DNA of 64,000 nucleotides from Helicobacter sp. 11S03491-1. Its GTDB lineage: Bacteria; Campylobacterota; Campylobacteria; Campylobacterales; Helicobacteraceae. A program made the translations under genes and the position numbers. The notes below the pieces were generated by a model. That model was not told the origin of the DNA, ran no database searches, and saw only the letters and a program-made list of their open reading frames with translations. Shown here in pieces: positions 24,037-32,107 of the stretch. Positions within the stretch are counted from its first letter, which is position 1; each line of letters starts with the position of its first letter. The DNA lies in contig NZ_MLAO01000005.1 of NCBI RefSeq assembly GCF_002272835.1, positions 1 through 64,000 of the forward strand, in the 5' to 3' direction.

Positions 24037-24297
24037 CTAAGCATAGTAGGTATCAAGACCGGTGATAGTGAAATTTGCAAATAAAATATCTATAATGTCT
24101 TCATCAAAAAATTCTGCGATATAAAAAAATGTGATTAAAATTAGAAATAGAACAAACCCATAGAAGAGAGTTAGATTTGCTATTGGCACAGATAAGATAC
24201 CGCAAAAAATCCAAGAGTTTAAATTCAATCCTAAAAATTTTTCTTTTTTGGTGAGCTCTCGGATATTTTCTACTTTGGCTTGAGCAACATCAATCAT
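24037..24297 (-). CDS. virB3: VirB3-like inner-membrane protein
   Basis: This protein has 86 residues with a characteristic short hydrophilic lead and a membrane hairpin (IFCGILSVPIANLTLFYGFVLFLILITFFYIA). VirB3 binds VirB4 and is needed for pilus biogenesis. It lies between virB2 and virB4, as in the canonical operon. Confidence rests on size, topology and position, since VirB3 sequences are poorly conserved. Confidence 0.85.
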   Translation of the reverse strand: MIDVAQAKVENIRELTKKEKFLGLNLNSWIFCGILSVPIANLTLFYGFVLFLILITFFYIAEFFDEDIIDILFANFTITGLDTYYA

Positions 24298-24306
24298 TAT
24301 CTATTC

Positions 24307-24603
24307 TTATTTTGCACTATCAAAAATGTAATTAGAAATTTCTTTAGCATTCACGATAACAGCTACCCCGATAATAATGATGATGCAGGTAACGAAAATT
24401 TCTTTGATCCGCTCTTTTTCTTTAATCATATAAATACCTACACCAAGAATAATTAAAGAGCCTAATGCTTTCATATATGTGTTGCTGATTAAATTTAAAA
24501 TTTCATTAATAAATGTTCCAAAATCTTTTGCTTGAGCAAAGTTGAGAAAAAATATAAAAATCATTAGGCTATAACGCATTTGGAGTTCATTAATTTTTTT
24601 CAT
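24307..24603 (-). CDS. virB2: VirB2-like pilin
   Basis: This 98-residue protein has an N-terminal signal-like helix (RYSLMIFIFFLNFAQA, cut after AQA) followed by two membrane helices (YMKALGSLIILGVGIYMI and EIFVTCIIIIIGVAVIVN) joined by a short polar loop (KEKERIK). This is the VirB2/TrbC pilin plan. The mature form would be about 73 residues. It is the first T4SS gene in the operon, with an aaaggataac site upstream. Confidence 0.88.
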   Translation of the reverse strand: MKKINELQMRYSLMIFIFFLNFAQAKDFGTFINEILNLISNTYMKALGSLIILGVGIYMIKEKERIKEIFVTCIIIIIGVAVIVNAKEISNYIFDSAK

Positions 24604-24621
24604 TTTGTTATCCTTTCTATA

Positions 24622-25350
24622 TTATGAAACTAATTGCATTTGTTCATAGCAATTATTAGAGTGTTCCAGAGCTTCTTTGATTCTTTTTTTGATAATGGCT
24701 TGGTGAAAATTACATTCAAGACTGGGAAGTGGCTTGCCGATGAAGTGTTCGTAGGTAATTTTTTGTTCAAAACATTCATCATCAGCAAGTTTTATTTTTA
24801 AATACACACTTTGATTTAAAGCGAGTTCTTTTTTCTTATCAAAATCACAGACAATTACTTTTTCATTCTCAATAAGAAGAGTTTTGTTTTTGTATTGCTT
24901 AATAGCGTTTTTGATAATGAGTTGAACATCTTTGTAGAATCTTTTAGGCAGAAGAGTTTCACCGGATTCTTTTTGAGCGGGAGGATTTAAAATTACAAGA
25001 TTTTCATAGTTTTTCATTTGAATGCAGCAAATATCTTTAATTTTGTATTTGAATTCCAAAAAACCTAACTTTTGAAGTTCGGCAAGCCAGTTTTTAACTG
25101 TTTTGCTGGTTATGTCGAATTGATAAGTTTTTTTGCGTTGATTAATATAAATTACTCCATCTTGATTTTGAAGTTCCCAGAGCAAATCTCGAAGTTCCTC
25201 GTAAAAAAGATAGATTTTGCTATTCTTGTAAGATTTAAAGAATGATTTGATGGCGGAGTGATAAAATCGCTCTAATTCAAATTGTGAGAGATCAAAGTTT
25301 TTAGGCTTTAAGACTTTTTTTTCATTCACATTCAATTTTATTTTTTTCAT
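24622..25350 (-). CDS. Winged-helix-like DNA-binding protein (regulator or initiator?)
   Basis: This 242-residue basic protein opens the T4SS operon, 18 bp before virB2. A helix-turn-helix-like stretch at about 85-105 (SKTVKNWLAELQKLGFLEF) followed by a short beta wing resembles winged-helix regulators and plasmid Rep proteins. The C-terminal 100 residues are unrecognised. Two 16-bp direct repeats with a 20-bp period lie 54 to 89 bp in front of the start codon. Such repeats fit either autoregulation by this protein or iterons for a replication initiator. I cannot decide between the two. Confidence 0.65.
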   Translation of the reverse strand: MKKIKLNVNEKKVLKPKNFDLSQFELERFYHSAIKSFFKSYKNSKIYLFYEELRDLLWELQNQDGVIYINQRKKTYQFDITSKTVKNWLAELQKLGFLEFKYKIKDICCIQMKNYENLVILNPPAQKESGETLLPKRFYKDVQLIIKNAIKQYKNKTLLIENEKVIVCDFDKKKELALNQSVYLKIKLADDECFEQKITYEHFIGKPLPSLECNFHQAIIKKRIKEALEHSNNCYEQMQLVS

Positions 25351-25403
25351 ATAAAAGATCCTTCCTATGAAACTTAAACAAAACTGAATATTAAGTTTAT
25401 TGT

Positions 25404-25439
25404 TATAATCTCAATGAGTTAAATATAATCTTAATGAGT
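25404..25439. promoter_or_regulatory. Two 16-bp direct repeats upstream of the T4SS operon
   Basis: TATAATCTCAATGAGT (25404-25419) and TATAATCTTAATGAGT (25424-25439) differ at one base, with a 20-bp period, about two helix turns. On the minus strand each unit reads ACTCATT then AGATTATA (with an A or G between), just upstream of the winged-helix gene. They are likely protein-binding sites, operator or iteron. Their TATAAT cores could also serve as -10 elements for plus-strand transcription. Confidence 0.55.
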
Positions 25440-25627
25440 CAAAACCTTATCGAAGATCGGCAATGTCGGGGATACTTGATTTGGAATTCCAAATCAAAGT
25501 GGCTAAGGAATTTTGGGATTTTCTTGGAGGAGATGGTAGTTACGAAGTTTTGTTGGAAGCTTTTTTAGAGGTTGGGATTAAAATGAGAGAGGAGACAGAT
25601 AAATATTTTATCAATTTAATATCTTAA
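25418..25627 (+). pseudogene. Fragment resembling the C-terminus of a restriction endonuclease
   Basis: An open stretch without a convincing start encodes YRRSAMSGILDLEFQ, then AKEFWDFLGGDGSYEVLLEA, and stops at 25627. The phrase with FWDFLGG and YEVLLE reminds me of the C-terminal end of TdeIII-type type II restriction enzymes, from memory only. The rest of such a gene is missing upstream, where the T4SS operon now begins. It looks like a gene cut by insertion or deletion at the island border. Alternatively it is a small intact ORF from the ATG at 25463 (54 aa). Confidence 0.4.
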
Positions 25628-25781
25628 AATAATAGTCTTAACATGATTGGATAAATACTTAAAAATTATCCGAGAGAACTTTTAGGCATAGAAATAAAAT
25701 TGTAATTTTTGTATGGAACAAACCTTGTGGGCTGTAATAATTATGTTAAAATAATAGATATTTTGTAAAGATTGGGATTTA

Positions 25782-26750
25782 TTGATGAAAAAATATACGC
25801 TAAGAAATTTGGTTGATGAAGTATTAATCAATGCTCAAGAAGCGCTATCATATAAAGAAATTTGGGAAAAAGCCCTAATAAAGCGACTGGATAAAAAGTT
25901 AAATAGCCATGGAAAAACTCCATCGTATTCAGTTAGCGCATTACTTTGTAATGATATAAAAAAAGAGAATTCTAAATATATAATTATTTCAAAAAATCCT
26001 AATCGCTATCAGATGAAAGATAGAAAAAATCGATCCACGCAAGTGCTCATATCCAAACAAATTCAAACCGGATCTCAAGAAGACCAAAAAAATAATAAAA
26101 AAAGTGAATTTAATGAGATTGATCTCCATCTTCTTTTGGTGAGTTTTGTGTGGTATAAATTTAAGATTTATTCCAAAACGATTGATGCTAATAAATCTGA
26201 CAAAAAAGAAAAAGGTCAAAACGAGTGGATACATCCTGATATTGTGGGTATTTATTTCCCTTTTGGCGACGATTACGAACCTCAAACATTGAAATTAACA
26301 ACAAATTTAGCTTGCCCTAGCTATAAATTATATTCTTTTGAGCTAAAGAAAAAATTATCTTTTTCAAATTTGAGAGAATCTTATTTTCAGGCTATTTCAA
26401 ATTCCAGTTGGGCAAATGAAGGTTATTTGGTTGCTTTTGAAATTGATAATAAAACTGATTTGTTAGATGAATTAAAAAGGCTCAATACTGCCTTTGGGAT
26501 TGGAGTTATAAAATTGAGAGGGCAACTTGAGGATTGTGAAGTGATGATCTCTGCAAAATATAAAGAAAGCCCGGATATTGATACTCTTAATTTGTTGGTA
26601 AAAAATAATCCTGATTTTAAAAATTTTATAGAAAATATTAATGAAGATATAGGGGCTGGTAAATCTTCTAGAATTATGAAAACATATTATGAAAAATTTT
26701 TTGATAAACAACAATACGAAGAATATTGCAAATCAAAAAATATAAAATAA
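25782..26750 (+). CDS. HARE-HTH protein with PD-(D/E)XK-like domain (COG2958/HrgA-like)
   Basis: This protein has 322 residues. The N-terminal 80 residues (TLRNLVDEVLINAQEALSYKEI to NPNRYQMKD) fit the HARE-HTH domain, a winged helix linked to restriction and DNA-modification systems. The C-terminal domain holds HPDIVG (about 147-152) and FELKKKLSF (about 187-195), spaced like the D and E-x-K parts of a PD-(D/E)XK nuclease, followed by RESYFQAISNSSWANEGYLV. Helicobacter proteins of this plan have been called HrgA and occur beside restriction-modification genes. No methyltransferase is next to it here, but a restriction-gene fragment is. It stands alone on the plus strand between the island and core genes. 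Confidence 0.75.
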   Translation: MMKKYTLRNLVDEVLINAQEALSYKEIWEKALIKRLDKKLNSHGKTPSYSVSALLCNDIKKENSKYIIISKNPNRYQMKDRKNRSTQVLISKQIQTGSQEDQKNNKKSEFNEIDLHLLLVSFVWYKFKIYSKTIDANKSDKKEKGQNEWIHPDIVGIYFPFGDDYEPQTLKLTTNLACPSYKLYSFELKKKLSFSNLRESYFQAISNSSWANEGYLVAFEIDNKTDLLDELKRLNTAFGIGVIKLRGQLEDCEVMISAKYKESPDIDTLNLLVKNNPDFKNFIENINEDIGAGKSSRIMKTYYEKFFDKQQYEEYCKSKNIK

Positions 26751-26821
26751 TTTACAGACTATTTGTCCAAAATCACTTAAATCTAATTGGTGATGGTATT
26801 TTGTATAAGACATTTAATTTT

Positions 26822-28219
26822 TTATATTTTATTTTTGATTTCTTCTATGAGGGCTAAAAGTTTTTGTTTATAAAAATCTGCATTTACTTTATTTTTGGCT
26901 TCAAATCTTGTAACCAAAACAGGCGTAGTATTGCTTGCGCGCACGAGTCCCCATCCATTCTCAAAAACTACTCTTACCCCATCAATAGTAATAATATCTA
27001 GGATTTTTGGGAAATCACTTGGGGGATTTTGAAGAATTTTATAGAGTTCATCAATGATGAGAAATTTTGTCTCTTCTGTGGCAGAGATTTTCTCTTCCGG
27101 GGTGCTATAAGAATGAGGAAGGTTTTTGATGTTGTTTTCTAATTCTTTAGGTGTATGGGTCAAGAATAATTCCAATGCCCTGAGTGCGCCATAAATTGCA
27201 TCATCATAGCCAAAATAACGATCATTGAAAAACAAATGCCCACTCATTTCAGCTGCTAAATGAGCATTTAGTTCTTTGAGTTTTATTTTGAGGTTGCTAT
27301 GACCTGTTTTATACATCACGCTTTTACCTATTTTGTTAATTTCATCATACATTATTTGAGAGCATTTTACTTCGCCAATTACTAATGGCTTCATGCCTTT
27401 GTTTGCCATTTCTTGCGCAAACAAAATAGCAAGTTCATCGCCCTTATAAGAGTGATGCAAGCTTAACAAAGCAATTCTGTCAGCATCCCCATCAAATGCT
27501 AATCCTATTGGGATTTGATGTTTTGTCATATAGTCTTTGATGGCTAGGAGATTTTTTTCTTCGCTAGGATCGGGGTGGTGGTTGGGAAAATTTCCATCAG
27601 GAGTGGCAAATAAAGAATCATATTGGATATGGAGAACATCTAAAATTCTATCCATGCCTATACTACCTACACCATTACCATAGTCAAGGACAATTTTATA
27701 AGGGAAATTTCTAAGTTTTTCAAAGTGCTTGATGAGATACTCTTGATAGGAACTGAGTGCATCTATTTTTTGAGTTTTGGAAAAATTTGAAATATATGAA
27801 ATAGCAGTAGCACAGAGTTGGTTCCCTAATTCTTTAATGTCTTGCCCATAGAATGGCTTGGCTTTGAGTGTGATTTTAAACCCATTGTATTGTGGAGGGT
27901 TATGTGAGCCTGTAATCATGATTGAGTTGGTTGTAGAAATACCATCAATCACATTACAAGTGGCAAAGTAGGCTACCGGGGTAGGGATGAGTCCAATACA
28001 ATAAACTTTAATCCCTTTGCTTGTGAGACCATCTTGAAGCCACTCATAAAGATTGAGTGAATGCACTCTTGCATCATATCCAATAATAATGCTATCTTCT
28101 CCATTTGCCTGAATCCTTTCTCCGATCAAAGCCCCAATCCCAAAAGTTATATCTTTTGTAAGATTGCGGTTGAAAATACCACGAATATCATATTCTCTAA
28201 AAATGCTCATATCCACCAT
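26822..28219 (-). CDS. algC: Phosphomannomutase / phosphoglucomutase
   Basis: This is a 465-residue alpha-D-phosphohexomutase. It has the start MSIFREYDIRGIF, the catalytic serine loop TGSHNPPQYNG, the metal-binding loop LAFDGDADRIAL, the sugar-binding loop EMSGHLFF and the phosphate loop at RASNTTPVLVTRFEA. It interconverts hexose 6- and 1-phosphates to make mannose-1-P and glucose-1-P for LPS and glycan synthesis. The start has an aggga site. It follows pflA with a 10-bp gap, the same order as HP1274/HP1275 in H. pylori, which marks this as core chromosome. Confidence 0.95.
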   Translation of the reverse strand: MVDMSIFREYDIRGIFNRNLTKDITFGIGALIGERIQANGEDSIIIGYDARVHSLNLYEWLQDGLTSKGIKVYCIGLIPTPVAYFATCNVIDGISTTNSIMITGSHNPPQYNGFKITLKAKPFYGQDIKELGNQLCATAISYISNFSKTQKIDALSSYQEYLIKHFEKLRNFPYKIVLDYGNGVGSIGMDRILDVLHIQYDSLFATPDGNFPNHHPDPSEEKNLLAIKDYMTKHQIPIGLAFDGDADRIALLSLHHSYKGDELAILFAQEMANKGMKPLVIGEVKCSQIMYDEINKIGKSVMYKTGHSNLKIKLKELNAHLAAEMSGHLFFNDRYFGYDDAIYGALRALELFLTHTPKELENNIKNLPHSYSTPEEKISATEETKFLIIDELYKILQNPPSDFPKILDIITIDGVRVVFENGWGLVRASNTTPVLVTRFEAKNKVNADFYKQKLLALIEEIKNKI

Positions 28220-28229
28220 AATTTATCCC

Positions 28230-30593
28230 TTAGTTTTTATTGTTTAACAATTCTAATCCCTGCGAACAGAGATTTTTCCATGGAGATTCTTCATGAATAT
28301 TCAAGCATTTTTCAAATGATATTTTTGCTTCATTAGGATTATTTTGGAGATTTTCAATAGAACCTTTTGTGTAAAAAGCTTTTTGTTTTGCTTCATTGTC
28401 TAAATTTTTTTGCAATAAAATATCGATTTGAGTGAGGGCATCTTGGAGTTTATGGGTTCTTACAAGAGAGTTGATAAGCTCAAATGCAACACTGGGAGTA
28501 AAAGTATCAATTTTATATTTTTCTTGAAGGCGGATAATGTTTTTGGCATAAATTTGTATGGTGGTTTCATTTTTATTTTGTAATTGCCACTCAAGAAGTT
28601 TCGCATAAACTTCAATCATTCTTGAATCATTGCTGAATAATTTTTCTAATTTTGCATAAACTTCAAAGGCTTCATTTTGATTGCCTATTTTTGCAAGATC
28701 AAAAAACAATATAAAACCAATATCGTTATATTGAGAATTTTTACTTGAAAGTGCAAGAGAAAAGGCATCTTTTGCAGCCATAAGCGAAGGTTTGTATTCT
28801 CCTAATTGATAGAGATTTTTTGCATCTCGATAAAGCCAAGCAAGTTTTTGTTCTATGCTTTTGGCATTTTGTGCTTGGCCTGCAGAAATTACTTGCGCAT
28901 TTTTGTTCAAAGAGGCTTGATAGAGGCAGTCAAAAGCTTTGAGTTTTTCATTTTCATCAAGATGATAATTGGAAGTTTGTAGAAGATAGATATTGGCATT
29001 TTTGCAATCATTATTTTGAAGATAGATTTTGATAAGTTTATTGATGGCTTCTTCTAAAAGAGGTGATTTTTCTCCAAGTTCTTTTCTCATATCCAAAACT
29101 TGTTTATATTGTTTTTCTTCAATAAAGAGTTGGGCTTTGAGTTCAATGGCTTTTTGACTTTGTTGTGTGTGGGGATATTTTTTGATGATATAATCATAGC
29201 GTTTAAGTTTTTCTTCATTATTTCCGGATACTTCAAAGAGAATACTATCATCCCTTTTTTTAACTGCTTTTATTTGTCTGCTTTCAGGATATTTTTTGAT
29301 GTATTCAAGATTGGCTTGATGGGCATTATCAAAATCATCCGCTTTTTCATAGAGTTTGCCAAGATCATAGCTAATTTGCTCTTGAATTTCTTGATTTTTG
29401 GTATGTTCTGAGAGATATTGACCAATTTGGGCAGCATTTTTATACAGCTTATTTTTTGCAAGAAATTCTATAGTTTTATAAGTTTTCTTAGGATCTTGGA
29501 GAAAAAATTGTGGGTAACCTTGTTGGATTTTATTGATTAAAATAATTGCATTATTAAAGTTTTGTCTCTGGATTTCGAACTCTGCCCAATATAAGGCAAT
29601 TTCGCTTGCACTTGCTAAATCTTTTGCTTCTCCATAGGCTTTTTGAAAATAAATAGAAGCTAAATTTACATTCGTGTTAGCGAGATCTATGGCGAGCTGC
29701 ATTTTTGCAAGCGGGGCATAACGACTCTGAAAATATTCTTGAATGATTCTTTTGTAATAATGCTGTGATTCTGTATGGTAACGAATATTTGAATAAGCAT
29801 TCGCCAGCAAATAAAGCACTTGAGGCATGGCTGCATCATTGGAGTATTGTTTAATCCAATTAAGCGCTATTGTGATGATGGCATCTTGATGGTTTTGATC
29901 CGGATCCAGATGAGAGAGAGCAATCATTTGATAAAGATAAAAGTCCTTTTTAAAAAGTGTGTTAGGATATTTTTTTAAGGTATCATTAATAGTGTTGATA
30001 GCTTTGTAATAATCCTTTTTTTGTATTAGGGCTTTTGCACTCATATAAGCTTCAAAATCAAGCCCCTTTAAATATTTCAAAGGTTTATTGTCAATATCCA
30101 ATTCAGGCATATAGGGTGTTTGTGCATCTTCTATTGAAATGGGGAAATTAATCCCAATTGGAGTTTGATTTGATAAAAAAGGAATTTGTTCTTCATAACC
30201 TATAATTTGCCATGATTTTGAGGTAGAAGGTTTTTCTTTGATGATGAGAGTATTGTTTTTTTTGAGATTTGGGGGAATAAAAAAGAGTTTCTGTTTTTTA
30301 TTGGGTTTAATATAGAGATGAAATTTACCATCAATCATTTGGTAATAAAAATTAAAAAACATTGTTTTCGTAGGGGTAAAACCCTCTTGGGGTATAGCAT
30401 CAATGACGCATTCTACTGCTGTTACATCTCCTTGGTGATTGAAATTCTCCAGACAAGAAAAAGGTTTGTCATTTTTGATATTAAGCACAGCAAAATCTCT
30501 AGAATTTTCTTTGCCATAATTAACAACAATCTCAAGAGAATACGAAACGCTTGAGACAATCATAAAGAGGAAAAGTGCTCTAAAAGGGTGCAA
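28230..30593 (-). CDS. pflA: Paralysed-flagella protein PflA (TPR-rich, TTG start)
   Basis: This is a 787-residue periplasmic protein with a signal peptide (FLFMIVSSVSYS), a beta-rich N-terminal domain and many tetratricopeptide helices from about residue 160 to the end (for example DAAMPQVLYLLANAYSNIRYHTESQHYYK). PflA builds part of the disk-and-cage of the epsilonproteobacterial flagellar motor. Mutants make flagella that do not rotate. The frame most likely starts with TTG at 30593, six bases after ggag; the next ATG is ten codons in and has no good site. Position between algC and nuoN matches H. pylori. Confidence 0.92.
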   Translation of the reverse strand: MHPFRALFLFMIVSSVSYSLEIVVNYGKENSRDFAVLNIKNDKPFSCLENFNHQGDVTAVECVIDAIPQEGFTPTKTMFFNFYYQMIDGKFHLYIKPNKKQKLFFIPPNLKKNNTLIIKEKPSTSKSWQIIGYEEQIPFLSNQTPIGINFPISIEDAQTPYMPELDIDNKPLKYLKGLDFEAYMSAKALIQKKDYYKAINTINDTLKKYPNTLFKKDFYLYQMIALSHLDPDQNHQDAIITIALNWIKQYSNDAAMPQVLYLLANAYSNIRYHTESQHYYKRIIQEYFQSRYAPLAKMQLAIDLANTNVNLASIYFQKAYGEAKDLASASEIALYWAEFEIQRQNFNNAIILINKIQQGYPQFFLQDPKKTYKTIEFLAKNKLYKNAAQIGQYLSEHTKNQEIQEQISYDLGKLYEKADDFDNAHQANLEYIKKYPESRQIKAVKKRDDSILFEVSGNNEEKLKRYDYIIKKYPHTQQSQKAIELKAQLFIEEKQYKQVLDMRKELGEKSPLLEEAINKLIKIYLQNNDCKNANIYLLQTSNYHLDENEKLKAFDCLYQASLNKNAQVISAGQAQNAKSIEQKLAWLYRDAKNLYQLGEYKPSLMAAKDAFSLALSSKNSQYNDIGFILFFDLAKIGNQNEAFEVYAKLEKLFSNDSRMIEVYAKLLEWQLQNKNETTIQIYAKNIIRLQEKYKIDTFTPSVAFELINSLVRTHKLQDALTQIDILLQKNLDNEAKQKAFYTKGSIENLQNNPNEAKISFEKCLNIHEESPWKNLCSQGLELLNNKN

Positions 30594-30612
30594 TCATTTC
30601 TCCAAAATATTA

Positions 30613-32106
30613 TTAATAAATACTATTGATGATATATTTTGAAGTAATATCAAGCAAAAATTGGACCATAAAAATCGAAAAGCAACAAACTACTGCTGCA
30701 ATACCTATGACTCCCTTGATAGAGTAGGTTGCATTTTCTATATAGACTTTGGAATCTTCTTGTTTGACAATAGGATCTTTTAAAAACATAAAGACAATCA
30801 ATTTCAAATAATAATAAGCTGCAATAGCGCTATTTAACATCATAATAATTGCAAGCCAAATATAACCCGCATTGATCGCAGCACTTACAGCCAACATTTT
30901 TCCCCAAAATACTGCAAAAGGAGGTATCCCTGCAAGACTGAATAAAAATATAGCCAATAAAATAGCCATTAACGGATAGATTCTAACAAGTCCTTGAAAT
31001 TTTGAATAGGGGTGCTCATAACGAGGATGCCATATTTTTTCTTTGTTTTTTGAAAGCCAAAGTATTGAAAAAGATCCTATATTGGTAATTAAAAACATAA
31101 ACCAATACAAAAACATTGCATTTTGGCTTTGTGTGGTATTGATAAAAATACATGCCATCGCAAAACCGGAATGTGAGATAGAACTAAATGAAAGCATTCT
31201 TTTGACATCTTCTTGCATAAATGCCATGATGTTGGGTATTGTAATAGTGATTACCACTAAAATATAAAGTAGATTTTCAATCCAAGAAATTTCAGATTTG
31301 ATGAAGACTTCAAAAATCCGAATTGCTACAGCAAAGCCTGCTATTTTGGGAATAATAGAGATATAGCCCGCAAGGACGGGATTGCTTCCTTCATAGACAT
31401 CAGGCATCCAAGTGTGGAATGGGACAAGGGATATTTTAAATCCAATTGCTCCAATCATAAAAATAAATCCTATGACAAAAAGAATTGTGGGTTCAAAGTT
31501 ATTTTGATAAATAAAAGCAGTAATGCTATGGATTTCCACGCTCCCTGTAGCAAGGTATAAAATCATTGCTCCCATTGCATAAAATGCGCTTGCTAAAATT
31601 CCCATAATAAAATATTTAATTGCTGCTTCTATACCTGTATTTTCATCATTAAAGGCAATAAGAACACAAAGTGAAAGAGAGGCAATTTCGAGTCCAAGTA
31701 AAATTAAGATTAAATTATCACTTGAAACCATAAATTGAAAACCTGCTGTCATAAATAGATACAAGGGATAAAATTCAGGAGTTTGAAATTCGGCATATCG
31801 TTTTTTGGAGATAGCTAAAAAGATAAAAAATAAACTTGCGATTAAGATAATCATTTGGGTTAAAATAGAAATCCCATCTAATCTGATAACACCAAAAAAT
31901 CCCAAATCAAATCCGCTAAGCCCAAGCACAAAAGCTAAGTCAATAGCAATAAAAAGCATGCAGAGTGCCACATTGAGACTTCGAGAGAATTTTAGTGTAA
32001 AAGCATTTGCAGCAAGGATACAAATAGCTCCAAAAATTACAATAAACATTGGCAAGATTGTATGGAGCTTAAGATCTGCAATGGGAATATAGAAACTTTC
32101 TAACAT
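30613..32106 (-). CDS. nuoN: NADH-quinone oxidoreductase subunit N
   Basis: This is a 497-residue polytopic membrane protein of the antiporter-like family. It has the conserved GLEIASLSLCVLIAF (membrane Glu), KISLVPFHTWMPDVYEGSNP and EDVKRMLSFSSISHSGF with the key lysines. It is one of three proton-pumping subunits of complex I in the inner membrane and the last gene of the nuo operon, 1 bp after nuoM. Confidence 0.97.
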   Translation of the reverse strand: MLESFYIPIADLKLHTILPMFIVIFGAICILAANAFTLKFSRSLNVALCMLFIAIDLAFVLGLSGFDLGFFGVIRLDGISILTQMIILIASLFFIFLAISKKRYAEFQTPEFYPLYLFMTAGFQFMVSSDNLILILLGLEIASLSLCVLIAFNDENTGIEAAIKYFIMGILASAFYAMGAMILYLATGSVEIHSITAFIYQNNFEPTILFVIGFIFMIGAIGFKISLVPFHTWMPDVYEGSNPVLAGYISIIPKIAGFAVAIRIFEVFIKSEISWIENLLYILVVITITIPNIMAFMQEDVKRMLSFSSISHSGFAMACIFINTTQSQNAMFLYWFMFLITNIGSFSILWLSKNKEKIWHPRYEHPYSKFQGLVRIYPLMAILLAIFLFSLAGIPPFAVFWGKMLAVSAAINAGYIWLAIIMMLNSAIAAYYYLKLIVFMFLKDPIVKQEDSKVYIENATYSIKGVIGIAAVVCCFSIFMVQFLLDITSKYIINSIY

Positions 32107-32107
32107 A

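Larger units (their letters stand above)
1224..25350 (-). mobile_element. Accessory island with VirB/VirD4-type T4SS (ICE-like or remnant)
   Basis: A continuous minus-strand block carries virB2-4, virB6-11, virD4, a MobC-like gene, a topA-like gene and an ssb paralogue. These are typical of Helicobacter integrative conjugative elements (ICEHptfs family) and their plasmid relatives. It is bounded on the right by a restriction-gene fragment and core genes (algC, pflA, nuo). I see no relaxase, no XerT/integrase, no partition genes and no terminal repeat pair in the window. The left end is not resolved: the element may continue beyond base 1 or be a decayed or specialised secretion locus. The limits given are simply the outermost genes I assign to it. 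Confidence 0.6.

Noticed and set aside
25235-25250. AAGAATG-like word as ICEHptfs attachment site
   Set aside because: It lies inside the coding sequence of the winged-helix protein, is only seven bases long, and has no partner at the other end in this window.
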